From Rhodovarius crocodyli (lineage in GTDB: Bacteria; Pseudomonadota; Alphaproteobacteria; Acetobacterales; Acetobacteraceae): a stretch of DNA of 64,000 nucleotides. Below, piece after piece: positions 55,008 through 63,638 of the stretch. Position 1 is the stretch's first letter; every line of letters begins with the position of its first letter. The notes below the pieces were generated by a model. That model was not told the origin of the DNA and made no database searches. It saw only the letters and a program-made list of their open reading frames with translations. The translations under genes and the position numbers were made by a program. The DNA is taken from positions 124,001 to 188,000 of the forward strand of contig NZ_SACL01000005.1 in assembly GCF_004005855.1 (NCBI RefSeq), read 5' to 3'.

Positions 55008-55913
55008 TCACCGCGCGCCCGTATAATCCGCGATCAGTGCCGCCAGGTCTGCATCCGCCCCGATCCCCAGCGCGCTGGCGTGGGCCGAGACGAAGCGCTT
55101 CGGCCAGCCATCCACCACCTTCTGCGTCACCGGGTCCGGCACCATGCGCACCAGCCGCCCGGCGTCGCCCAGGGCCGCGATCATCTCAGCGATGCTGACG
55201 GTCAGCGCCGGCAGGTTCATGGCGCGGCCCGGCGGCAACTCCGCCTCCGGCAGGTCATAGAGCGCCAGCAGCGCCCGCACCACGGCCCCCACCGAGGCCA
55301 CGGGAATGCGCGTCTCGGGCGAGAGCGGGCAATCCACCTCCCGTCCGGCCAGGGGCTCGCGGATGATGGCGGCTACCTGGTCGGACACCACGGGCAGCGA
55401 GGCACCGGGGCGCGTCAGCACGATGGGCAGGCGCAGGGCGCGGCCGTCGATCTCGCGGCGGCGGCTGTGGTCTGCCAGCAGCAGTTCCACGATGGCCTTC
55501 TGGGTGCCGTAGCTGGTGGTGGGCGTCTGGCGCAGATCGTCCTGCACCGGGTCCGGCAGGTCGCCGCCGAACACGGCGATAGAGCTGGCGAAGACGATGC
55601 GCGGGCGGTTGCTGGCCCGCACCAGCCGCTGCACCGGCGCCACATGCCCCGCCCAGGCGGCGGCCGGGTCGCGCTCTGCCTCCAGCGTCAGGGTCGCGGC
55701 CAGATGGAACACGCTGTCGCAGCCCAGCCCGGCCAGGATGTCCAGATAGGCGGGGTCCGCCAGCTCTCCCACCAGGGCGGTGGTGCCGGGGGGCGGGGTG
55801 AACTCCACTCGGTCGGCCAGGAACAGCTTGTCGGCCTGATACCCCCTGGCCAGCAGGGCCGCGACCAGACGCCGCCCCAGAAAACCCGCGGCCCCGGTGA
55901 TGAGTATGCGCAT
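55008..55913 (-). CDS. denD: NAD-dependent epimerase/dehydratase, D-erythronate dehydrogenase (DenD)-like
   Basis: A 301-residue short-chain dehydrogenase fold enzyme. N-terminal cofactor motif ITGAAGFLGRRLV; catalytic YxxxK in TSYGTQKAIVELLLADH; IDGRALRLPIVLTRPG and REPLAGREVDCPL resemble the D-erythronate dehydrogenase group that starts C4 sugar-acid catabolism. The kinase and isomerase genes of that pathway are not adjacent. ATG 55913 is used; the frame is open 17 codons upstream. Divergent from the MocR regulator by 74 bases. Confidence 0.75.
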   Translation of the reverse strand: MRILITGAAGFLGRRLVAALLARGYQADKLFLADRVEFTPPPGTTALVGELADPAYLDILAGLGCDSVFHLAATLTLEAERDPAAAWAGHVAPVQRLVRASNRPRIVFASSIAVFGGDLPDPVQDDLRQTPTTSYGTQKAIVELLLADHSRRREIDGRALRLPIVLTRPGASLPVVSDQVAAIIREPLAGREVDCPLSPETRIPVASVGAVVRALLALYDLPEAELPPGRAMNLPALTVSIAEMIAALGDAGRLVRMVPDPVTQKVVDGWPKRFVSAHASALGIGADADLAALIADYTGAR

Positions 55914-55987
55914 TCTTGAGCTCCCCGTTTCGCTCATCCTGCCTTGCGGCCGGACGCCGGCCAAGGTGGCATTGAATTTGCTTGGCT

Positions 55988-57535
55988 ATGGGCATGCTGG
56001 ATTTCTCCGCCCCACCGCCGGCGCGCGGCCGGGACCACTGGTCGGCACTGCTGGACCTGGCGGTGGAGCATGGCTCGGAGCAGCCGCTGTTCCAGCAGAT
56101 CTACCTGGGCTTCCGCGATGCCATCCTGGCCCGCCGCCTGGCCGCGGGCAGCCGCCTGCCCTCCACCCGGCTGCTGGCCGAAAGGCTCGGGGTCTCCCGC
56201 ACCTCCGTCCTCAGCGCCTATGAGCAGCTGCTGGCCGAGGGTTTCGTCACAGGCCGTGCCGGATCAGGCACTTTCGTGGCCGAGGACGCGGCGCCCGACC
56301 TGCTGGCGCCCGGCGCGCCGCCCGCCCCGGCGCAGCCCGCGCCGCCACCGCAGCTGTCCCGCGTGGGCCAGCGCTGCGAGGCCCTGGCGACCGCCCTGCC
56401 CGTTCCGCCCGGCCTGCCTTTCGCGGCCGGCTGCTGCTCGGTCGATGCCTTGTCCATCCAGGCCTGGCGGCGCACCGGCATGGAGCTGATGCAGGGCTTC
56501 GACCCCTCCAACCTGAGCTATGCCGACCCCTCCGGCGACCTCGCCCTGCGTGAGGAAGTGGCGAAATACCTGCGCGCGGCGCGGGCGGTCCGCTGCGAGC
56601 CGGAGCAGATTCTGATCCTGTCCGGCGCGCAGCAGGCCATCGACCTGTCCATCCGGGTGCTGCTGAACCCGGGCGACGCGGTCTGGGTGGAGGACCCGGG
56701 CTATCTGGCGACGCGTGAGGCATTGGCGGCGGCGGGTGCCAGCCTGATCCCCGTGCCGGTGGACCGCGAGGGGATGGTGGTCGAGGCCGGGCTGCGCCTG
56801 GCCCCGGAGGCACGCGCCGCCTACATCACCCCCTCTCACCAATACCCGACCGGCGCGGTGATGAGCCTGCAACGGCGGCTGGAGCTGCTGGCCTGGGCCA
56901 AGGCCACCGGCAGCTGGATCATCGAGGACGATTACGACAGCGAGTTCCGCTATGTCGGCCGGCCGCTGGCCTCGCTGCAGGGGCTGGAGGGGGGCGAGGC
57001 GGTCATCTATGTCGGCACCCTCAGCAAGATGCTGTTCCCCGGGGTGCGGATCGGCTTCGCGGTGGTGCCCCCGGCATTGATCCCGGCCTTTCGCGGCGCG
57101 CGCTTCCTGGCGGACCGCAACCCGCCCACGCTGCAGCAGGCGCTGGTCACCAGCTTCATGAAGCGCGGCTTCCTGACCAGCCACATCCAGCGCATGCGCC
57201 AGCGCTACCGCGCCGCGCGCGATACGGTGGTGGAGGCGATGATCCGCCATCTGGGCGATGTGGTGGAGCTGGAGATGCCCGAATGCGGCATCCAGCTGAC
57301 GCTGCATTTCAAGGTGCCGGTGGATGACGTGCGGGTGGCGCAGGCGGCGCTGAGGCATGGGGTGGTGGTGAAGGCCGTCAGCCCGCATTACCTGGGCACG
57401 CCCGCGCGATCGGGGCTGGTGCTGGGCTATTCGGGCTTCGACACCCACCGGCTGCGCAGCGCCGCCGCCCTGCTGGCCAGGGCCGTGCGGGAAGTGATCG
57501 CGGAGGGTGCTAGCTCTTCCGGCGCTGGCCGCTGA
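55988..57535 (+). CDS. MocR/PdxR family GntR-aminotransferase regulator
   Basis: 515 residues. An N-terminal GntR winged helix (about 33-100: PLFQQIYLGFRDAILARRL, then RLPSTRLLAERLGVSRTSV) is joined by a Pro/Ala linker to a fold-type I aminotransferase domain. The PLP lysine is in YVGTLSKMLFPGVRIG. Such regulators use PLP as effector. ATG 55988 is chosen; TTG 55982 and ATG 55994 are alternatives. Divergent from the DenD-like gene, which it may control. Its 3' end overlaps the convergent MFS gene by 26 bases. Confidence 0.9.
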   Translation: MGMLDFSAPPPARGRDHWSALLDLAVEHGSEQPLFQQIYLGFRDAILARRLAAGSRLPSTRLLAERLGVSRTSVLSAYEQLLAEGFVTGRAGSGTFVAEDAAPDLLAPGAPPAPAQPAPPPQLSRVGQRCEALATALPVPPGLPFAAGCCSVDALSIQAWRRTGMELMQGFDPSNLSYADPSGDLALREEVAKYLRAARAVRCEPEQILILSGAQQAIDLSIRVLLNPGDAVWVEDPGYLATREALAAAGASLIPVPVDREGMVVEAGLRLAPEARAAYITPSHQYPTGAVMSLQRRLELLAWAKATGSWIIEDDYDSEFRYVGRPLASLQGLEGGEAVIYVGTLSKMLFPGVRIGFAVVPPALIPAFRGARFLADRNPPTLQQALVTSFMKRGFLTSHIQRMRQRYRAARDTVVEAMIRHLGDVVELEMPECGIQLTLHFKVPVDDVRVAQAALRHGVVVKAVSPHYLGTPARSGLVLGYSGFDTHRLRSAAALLARAVREVIAEGASSSGAGR

Positions 57536-58925
57536 CCTCATGGCCGATATCGGCCGGCAGCCTGGCGTAGAACGGCGCTGACAGGGCACTGACCAGCCCC
57601 GCCACCAGGAAGCCCACCGAGAAGTCCTGCACCGCGAGATCATGCCGGCCATGGGCCCAGGCGCTGATCTCCAGCGTGGTGGTGGCCAGCACGGTGCCGA
57701 GCGCCGGCGCCATCTGCTGGGCCATGCCCATGAAGCCCGTGCCGGCCGATAGCCGGTTCTGCGGCAAATCCGCGAAGGCCAGCGTGTTCAGGGAGGTGAA
57801 TTGCAGGCTGCGGGCCAGGCCCGACAGCGCCAGCCAGATGAACATCGCCCAGATCGGCCAGCTGGGCGTGAACATGGCCGAGCCCGCGAGCGTGACCGCG
57901 GCCGCCAGCCCGCCCCAGACGACCGTGCCCCGGAAGCCCACCGCGCGCAGGATGGGCCGGGCCAGCGGCTTCATCATCAGGGCGCCGAGCGCGGTCGCGA
58001 AGCTGACGAAGCCCGCCTCCGACGCCGCCCAGCCGAAACCCACCTGCAGCAGCACCGGCACCAGGAAGGGGCTGGCGCCCGCGCCGATGCGGAACAGCGA
58101 ACCCGCGAACAGCGCGGCATGAAAGCTCGGCACCTTCAGCAGGGTCAGGTCCAGCGCCGGGCGCGCCGCCCGCCTGCAGTGGCGGATGGCGAAGCCGCCG
58201 GTGATGATGCCCAGCACCAGCGCGACCTCCGGCCAGGCGGTGGGCAGCACATGGCGCCCGATCGTCTCCAGCCCGATCATGAACAGCGTCAGCGCGCCGC
58301 CCACCAGCAGCAGGCCGCGCGCGTCGGGGGGCCCCGGGTCCTCCACCTGCATGGCCGGAATTTTCCAGGCCACCATCAGCAGGCCCAGCACGCCCACCGG
58401 CACGTTGATCCAGAACACGCTGCGCCACCCCGCGAGGTCCGTCAGCACGCCGCCCAGCATCGGCCCGGTGATGGGGCCCAGCATGGCGGGCATGGTCAGC
58501 CAGGCCATGGCGGTCAGCATCTGGTCCTTGCGCAGGCCGCGCAGCAGCAGCAGACGGCCCACGGGCACCATCATGGCGCCGGCCAGCCCCTGCACCACGC
58601 GGGCCACGACCAGCCAGGTCAGCCCGTCCGCCAGGCCGCACATGGCCGAGGAAGCGGCGAACAGCGCGATGGCGAACATGAACACGCGCTTGGGCCCGAA
58701 CTTGTCCGCCACCCAGCCCGAGACCGGGATGAACACCGTCAGCGCCACCAGGTAGCTGGTGATGGCCACGCCCAGCCGCGCCGGCTCCTCCCCCAGGTCC
58801 CGCGCCATGGAGGGCAGCGCCGTCGTCACGGCCGCGCTGTCCAGGTTCTGCATGAACAGCGCGCTCGCCACGATGATGGCGGTCAGACGGGGATCTTTGG
58901 GCGCTGCCTCGGACATCAACGCCAT
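57510..58925 (-). CDS. MFS transporter, DHA2 (EmrB/QacA-like) drug exporter
   Basis: About 471 residues with roughly 14 hydrophobic helices. The motif-A region GWVADKFGPKRVF and motif-C-like GPITGPMLGGVLTDLAGWR are typical of the DHA2 family. The ATG at 58925 or 58916 fits the family N-terminus; neither has a strong ribosome binding site, and the frame is open to 59102. No HlyD-type membrane fusion partner is adjacent. Substrate unknown. Confidence 0.85.
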   Translation of the reverse strand: MALMSEAAPKDPRLTAIIVASALFMQNLDSAAVTTALPSMARDLGEEPARLGVAITSYLVALTVFIPVSGWVADKFGPKRVFMFAIALFAASSAMCGLADGLTWLVVARVVQGLAGAMMVPVGRLLLLRGLRKDQMLTAMAWLTMPAMLGPITGPMLGGVLTDLAGWRSVFWINVPVGVLGLLMVAWKIPAMQVEDPGPPDARGLLLVGGALTLFMIGLETIGRHVLPTAWPEVALVLGIITGGFAIRHCRRAARPALDLTLLKVPSFHAALFAGSLFRIGAGASPFLVPVLLQVGFGWAASEAGFVSFATALGALMMKPLARPILRAVGFRGTVVWGGLAAAVTLAGSAMFTPSWPIWAMFIWLALSGLARSLQFTSLNTLAFADLPQNRLSAGTGFMGMAQQMAPALGTVLATTTLEISAWAHGRHDLAVQDFSVGFLVAGLVSALSAPFYARLPADIGHEVSGQRRKS

Positions 58926-59309
58926 GGATACGCGCGGCGCAGCCCGCGCGGAAGCGTCCCTCTTGCAACCGGCGGGGCTTATTTCTCCGTCACGGCAGGG
59001 GCGCGGCAAACAGTTTCCCACGCAAAGAATTGAACTGCATGTTTCTAGGCGGGTTCGTTCCGAAGCCCGATATGAGGGGCGGGGTTCAGTTGAGTTCCGC
59101 AACGTTATCGGGAGTTGGGAAAGGCCTCAGATATCGGCTGCAGCCTTGCACAACGCCCGGCGTAACAATATTGTGATATCCTTAATCTATTTGATGCTCT
59201 CTGCATTTTTTTCGTTCAGGAAATCATCTGCTGCGGTGCGATAACCCGGCATCTCCGATAACATTGTCATCGCAGGTTCCAGCGAGGAACCGCTTCTTTG
59301 GGAGTGGTA
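58926..59309. other. Non-coding region between MFS and glycosyltransferase genes
   Basis: A 384-base divergent intergenic region, the longest gene-free stretch here. Its right half is clearly more AT-rich than the surrounding DNA. It holds a 10-bp palindrome ACAATATTGT (59165-59174). A possible promoter for the glycosyltransferase is TTGCAC (59146-59151), 17 bases, TATTGT (59169-59174). No small gene with a convincing ribosome binding site was seen. Confidence 0.5.
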
Positions 59310-61814
59310 ATGAGCGAGACGCCCCTGACTGGCGAGCGCGAGCGGCGATGGTCTCTACTGTCGCACAGCGTGCCGCGCGTCAGCCATCCGGCCGCAGGGC
59401 GTGTCTATGGTCATGTCCAGGTATCGCCGCGCCTCCTGCCCCTGCCGCCGACGATCCGGCTCGGCTGGTTCCTGACGCTGGCCGGCGCCGACATGGTGGG
59501 CCCCCGCTTCGCTGAGGGGCGCATCCAGCTCATCTCGACCGACGCGCCTGACCGCTTCGCCTTCACCGCCGATGCGGCGGCCATCGCGGATGCGCACGGC
59601 GCGCCCCTCGCCACCCTCTGGATCGACCTGGTGCAGGAAGGCGAGTTCTGGTTCTGCGACCTGGACTGGAACGCCCTGCGCATCGACCTGGCGATGGCCC
59701 GGCCGCTGCTCGGCTCGCCGCTCGGGGCGGGGCTTCTGCAACGCGCGCTCAGCACCAGCGGCGACCTGGAACTGCTGGGCACCATCCAGGCGGCAGAGCA
59801 GCGCCATCACATCGGCGAATCGCTGCGGCGCGGCCTCCTGGCCAGCGAGGGTCTGCTGCCGGCATCCGCCCCCCGACGCCGCACTGCCGCCCCGGCCGAG
59901 GCCGTGACCGCCGGCCTGCGCCAACAGGCCGCGGGCATGCCCGGCTCCTTCGGCGCGGGCACCGTGGCCGGCGCCCAGCCGCGCCAGCTGCTGGCGGCCC
60001 TGCTGGCCCAGGAACCCTGGCCCGCCTTCGAACTCGCGGATGCCGACTATTTCCAGCGCTCCCGCGTCGAGCACAACCACCTGCGCCTGCCGCTGACCTC
60101 CGCAATGCTCGATGCGCTGGCGACCCAGTCGGGCGCGGCCATGGCGCGTGCCTTTTCCTCGCCGGATGCGCTGCGCCACTGGTGGCTGTTCGACATCGTG
60201 CTGCCGCACCCGCTGCCGGCGGAGGCCCTGCCCCACGATCACCGCCGCTACTGGCAGCGGTTGGTGGTGGCCGATGCCATCGCCCCCGCCAACCGCTATG
60301 TCGCGGAGGCCTGGGAGCAGCATCAGGCCCGGCATCCCGGCCAGGGCGGCTCCCTGCACGACGCGGCGGACCGGCTGGCCTTCCAGCTCTCGCTCGTGCT
60401 CGAAAGCTGGACCGACCACCGCCGCCTGTCGCTGCTGGGCGACGACGCCATTTCCTTCTGGGCGCAGCGCGTGGCCTTCGGCGGCCGCTTCATGTCGCTG
60501 TTCACCCTGCTGGCCGCGATGGCGGCCGAGGTGGAGGACGCGGCGGATGCCGTGGCGGCCGAGCAGACCCTGCTCTCCCAGGTCGAGAAGGTGGAGGCCC
60601 TGGTCGCCGAGCAATGCCCGGCGCTGATGCCGCTGCTGGACCAGGGCAGCGCGCGCCGGGCGCAGCAGCGCCGCCAGCCCGTGTATCTGATCGGCCAGCG
60701 CCATGCGCTGGGCATGGGCCAGGCGCTGCGGCTGAGTGCGGAGGCGCTGGGGCGGCTCGGTGTCGCCACCCGCATCTTCGACGCGGATGAGGCGCAGCCG
60801 CTGATCGTCACCCCCTCCGGCAGGCTGCTGCCCTGGCAGCCCGGCCATCAGCGGGAAGCCCAGGCGCCCGCCGAGGGGTTCGACAAGCCCATCAGCCTGT
60901 TCTTCTGCGGGGCGGACGCCATGCGCGACCTGCTGCGCAGCCAGACCTTCTCCGGCGTCACGGCGCGCAATCGGGTGGGTGCCTTCCCCTGGGCCTTCGC
61001 CGATGTGCCGCCCACCCAGGCCGCCGGCCTGAAGGAGGTGGACGCGCTGTGGGCGCCGACGGACTTCGTCCGTCAGGCTTTCGCCCGCACCAGCAACCGG
61101 CCGCTGGCCACGCTGGGCGTGCCGCTCTCCCTGCCCGAGAACCTGCCCGACCCTTACCCGGAGCTTCTGCCGGACCGCGCCTCGACCTTCGTGTTCTTCT
61201 CGGCCTTCAACCCGGCGGCCGGGCTGCGGCGCAAGAACCCGTCCGCCGCCATCTCCGGCTTCATCCAAGCCTTCCCGAACGGGACGGAGCCCGTGGCGCT
61301 GGTGCTGCGCATGCCCGATGGCGGGGTGGACGAGCTGTCCGACCCCTATGGCGAATGGTCGCTGATCCAGCAGGCCGCGGCGCGCGACCCGCGCATCATC
61401 CTGCTGGAGGAACGCGGCTCCGACGAGCGCGCCCTGTCCTTCGTGCGCCATGCCGATGCGATCGTCTCGGCGCACCGGTCGGAGGCTTTCGGCCTGCTCT
61501 GCGCCCAAGCCCATTATTACGCCCGCCCGCTGATCGCCACCGGCTATTCCGGCAACATGGATTTCTGCAACCCGGACAACAGCTGGCTGCTGGATTTCAA
61601 GCTGCGCGACGTGCAGCCGGGTGAGCTTCCCTTCGACATCCGCACCCAATGGGCCGATGTGAAGATCGACCATGTGGCCGTCCAGATGCTGGCGGTGCTG
61701 CACCAGCGCGACCGCGCGGCGGAACGCGCGCAGCGCGGCCAGGCCCTGGTGCGGGAGATCTACGCGCCGGCGCATTTCGACCAGAAACTGCGGGAGCAAC
61801 TGGGCGCGCTGTGA
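59310..61814 (+). CDS. Large GT4-type glycosyltransferase with long N-terminal extension
   Basis: 834 residues. The C-terminal 350 or so residues have a GT-B glycosyltransferase fold: FVFFSAFNPAAGLRRKNP, a central IILLEERGSDERALSFV, and the donor-binding segment HRSEAFGLLCAQAHYYARPL followed by ATGYSGNMDF. The first 470 residues contain no motif I recognise; they look soluble, with helical Ala/Arg-rich stretches. There is no signal peptide. ATG 59310 is preceded by GGGAG. It lies 142 bases upstream of kdsD, so a role in LPS or exopolysaccharide decoration is a guess from context. Confidence 0.75.
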   Translation: MSETPLTGERERRWSLLSHSVPRVSHPAAGRVYGHVQVSPRLLPLPPTIRLGWFLTLAGADMVGPRFAEGRIQLISTDAPDRFAFTADAAAIADAHGAPLATLWIDLVQEGEFWFCDLDWNALRIDLAMARPLLGSPLGAGLLQRALSTSGDLELLGTIQAAEQRHHIGESLRRGLLASEGLLPASAPRRRTAAPAEAVTAGLRQQAAGMPGSFGAGTVAGAQPRQLLAALLAQEPWPAFELADADYFQRSRVEHNHLRLPLTSAMLDALATQSGAAMARAFSSPDALRHWWLFDIVLPHPLPAEALPHDHRRYWQRLVVADAIAPANRYVAEAWEQHQARHPGQGGSLHDAADRLAFQLSLVLESWTDHRRLSLLGDDAISFWAQRVAFGGRFMSLFTLLAAMAAEVEDAADAVAAEQTLLSQVEKVEALVAEQCPALMPLLDQGSARRAQQRRQPVYLIGQRHALGMGQALRLSAEALGRLGVATRIFDADEAQPLIVTPSGRLLPWQPGHQREAQAPAEGFDKPISLFFCGADAMRDLLRSQTFSGVTARNRVGAFPWAFADVPPTQAAGLKEVDALWAPTDFVRQAFARTSNRPLATLGVPLSLPENLPDPYPELLPDRASTFVFFSAFNPAAGLRRKNPSAAISGFIQAFPNGTEPVALVLRMPDGGVDELSDPYGEWSLIQQAAARDPRIILLEERGSDERALSFVRHADAIVSAHRSEAFGLLCAQAHYYARPLIATGYSGNMDFCNPDNSWLLDFKLRDVQPGELPFDIRTQWADVKIDHVAVQMLAVLHQRDRAAERAQRGQALVREIYAPAHFDQKLREQLGAL

Positions 61815-61857
61815 ACGCCGCCTCACAAAGGCGTGCGCGTGAGTCCGAAAATTGCGC

Positions 61858-61883
61858 GGAAACGCTGGCATTGTAGCGTTTCC
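61858..61883 (+). terminator. Hairpin after the glycosyltransferase gene
   Basis: GGAAACGCT (61858-61866) pairs perfectly with AGCGTTTCC (61875-61883), loop 8 bases. No T-run follows; a second small GTGCC-CT-GGCAC hairpin comes next. Possible terminator or regulatory stem. Confidence 0.45.
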
Positions 61884-61888
61884 GTGCC

Positions 61889-61906
61889 CTGGCACGATTC
61901 TTGAAT
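61889..61906 (+). promoter_or_regulatory. Sigma-54-like promoter upstream of kdsD-lptC-lptA
   Basis: CTGGCACG-ATTC-TTGAA (61889-61905) matches the sigma-54 pattern YTGGCACG-N4-TTGCW except that the C of the -12 GC is A. It is about 50 bases upstream of the kdsD start. In many proteobacteria rpoN itself lies downstream of lptA-lptB, just beyond this window, so an autoregulatory promoter is conceivable. The TGGCAC also forms part of a small hairpin, so chance or another role cannot be excluded. Confidence 0.35.
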
Positions 61907-61956
61907 GTTTCAGAGTGTAGGGGCGGTTGACCCTGGGCCGCGCCACCCCTCATAGG

Positions 61957-62934
61957 ATGCGCGTGGACCAGTCAGTACCCCCCTCCTCCTACCTCGCCGT
62001 CGCCAGGCAGGTGCTCCAGGCCGAAGCAGAGGCGCTGCAGACCCTTGCGGCAGCCATCGGCGTGGAGTTCGACCAGGCCGTCGAGACGCTCGCGGGATGC
62101 ACCGGGCGCGTCATCGTCTCCGGCATGGGCAAGTCCGGCCATGTGGGGCGCAAGATCGCGGCCACCATGGCCAGCACCGGCACGCCCGCCTTCTTCGTGC
62201 ATCCCGGTGAGGCAAGCCACGGGGACCTCGGCATGATCCAGCGCGGGGATGTGGTGCTCGCGCTCTCCAACAGCGGCGAGACGGCGGAGCTGTCGGACCT
62301 GATCGCCTATTCGCGCCGCTTCGGCATTCCGCTGGTGGGCATCACGGGGCGGGCCGGCTCCTCGCTGGCGCGTGATGCCGATGTGGCGCTGGTGCTGCCC
62401 GCCGTGCCCGAGGCCTGCCCGATGGGCCTGGCGCCGACCACCAGCACCACCATGCAACTGGCGCTGGGCGATGCGCTGTCGGTCGCGCTGCTGACGCGGC
62501 GCGGCTTCGGCGCCGCCGATTTCCGCGTGTTCCACCCCGGCGGCAAGCTGGGCGCGCAGCTGATGCGCGTGGAACAGCTGATGCATGCCGAAATGCCCCT
62601 GGCCGCGCCCGAGACGGGCATGGATACCGCGCTGGTGGCCATGACGGCCGGCCGCTTCGGCTGCCTGGGCATCCAGCAGGACGGCCGGCTGGTCGGCATC
62701 ATCACCGACGGCGACCTGCGCCGCGCCATGAAGCAGGGCGGCGACCTGCTCGCCCGCCGGGCCGAGGAAGTGATGACCCGCCGCCCCCTGTCCATCGCGC
62801 CCCACACCCTGGCGGCCGAGGCGCTGCGCATCATGAACGAGCGCAGCGTGACCACCCTGTTCGTGGTGGACGGCCAAGGCGTGCCGCGCGGCATCCTGCA
62901 CATCCATGACCTGCTGCGGACGGGGGTTGCGTGA
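61957..62934 (+). CDS. kdsD: Arabinose-5-phosphate isomerase KdsD (KpsF/GutQ family)
   Basis: Makes D-arabinose 5-phosphate from ribulose 5-phosphate, the first step to Kdo for LPS. It has 325 residues. The SIS domain spans about 35-170 with GMGKSGHVGRKIAATMAS and LSNSGETAEL; two CBS domains follow (about 205-325). PTTSTTMQLALGDALSVAL is family-typical. ATG 61957 has AGG upstream. Its stop overlaps the lptC start by 4 bases, so kdsD, lptC and lptA form one coupled operon. Confidence 0.95.
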   Translation: MRVDQSVPPSSYLAVARQVLQAEAEALQTLAAAIGVEFDQAVETLAGCTGRVIVSGMGKSGHVGRKIAATMASTGTPAFFVHPGEASHGDLGMIQRGDVVLALSNSGETAELSDLIAYSRRFGIPLVGITGRAGSSLARDADVALVLPAVPEACPMGLAPTTSTTMQLALGDALSVALLTRRGFGAADFRVFHPGGKLGAQLMRVEQLMHAEMPLAAPETGMDTALVAMTAGRFGCLGIQQDGRLVGIITDGDLRRAMKQGGDLLARRAEEVMTRRPLSIAPHTLAAEALRIMNERSVTTLFVVDGQGVPRGILHIHDLLRTGVA

Positions 62935-63638
62935 GCGGCTCTCGGCGCGAACCGGGGCTCGGCGCGAACATCACCCCGATCGCCCCACGGCGCGGGGCGA
63001 TGCTCACCCCCTCCCGCGCGCGGGTGGCGCCCAGCGCGCGCTCCATGGCGCGGCGGCACAGCTTCGTGCAGGCGGTGAAATACCTGCTGCCGGGCGCGGC
63101 GCTGCTGCTGATCGCGCTGATCCTGTTCTGGCAGGATATCGAGGGCAAGGACGGCCGCCTCTCCTTCCGGCGCAGCGCGGGCGTCGCGCCCGCCGCCCTG
63201 CAGGTCACCAGCCCGCTCTATCAGGGCCGCGACGACCTGAACCGCCCCTATACCGTGACAGCCACCCTGGCCCAGCAGGCCGATGGACGGCTCGACCCCG
63301 GGCAGGAAGTCATCAACCTGACCGCGCCCCGCGCCGATATCACCCTGAATGACGGCGCCTGGATCCTGCTGGAATCGCGCGACGGCGTGTATGACCGTGG
63401 GCGCAACATGCTGGACCTGGCGGGGGATGTGACCGTGTACCACGACAACGGCACGCTGTTTCGCAGCGACACGGCCCATGTGGACCTGACCGCCGGCACC
63501 GCACAGGGCGACCGCCCGACGGCCGCCCAGGGCCCCTTCGGCATCATCAACTCCGAGGGCTTCGAGATCCAGGAGCGCGGTGCCGTCGTGGTGTTCACCG
63601 GCCGCGCCCATGCCGTGCTGGAGGGGACCCAGCGATGA
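62931..63638 (+). CDS. lptC: LPS export protein LptC
   Basis: Inner-membrane-anchored component of the Lpt bridge that carries LPS from LptB2FG to LptA. It has 235 residues. A basic cytoplasmic N-terminus of about 45 residues precedes a single transmembrane helix (about 51-66, YLLPGAALLLIALILFW). The periplasmic beta-jellyroll follows, with LQVTSPLYQGRDDLNRPYT and ILLESRDGVYDRGRNML. Start GTG 62931 overlaps the kdsD stop; its own stop overlaps the lptA ATG by 4 bases. Confidence 0.92.
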   Translation: MSGSRREPGLGANITPIAPRRGAMLTPSRARVAPSARSMARRHSFVQAVKYLLPGAALLLIALILFWQDIEGKDGRLSFRRSAGVAPAALQVTSPLYQGRDDLNRPYTVTATLAQQADGRLDPGQEVINLTAPRADITLNDGAWILLESRDGVYDRGRNMLDLAGDVTVYHDNGTLFRSDTAHVDLTAGTAQGDRPTAAQGPFGIINSEGFEIQERGAVVVFTGRAHAVLEGTQR

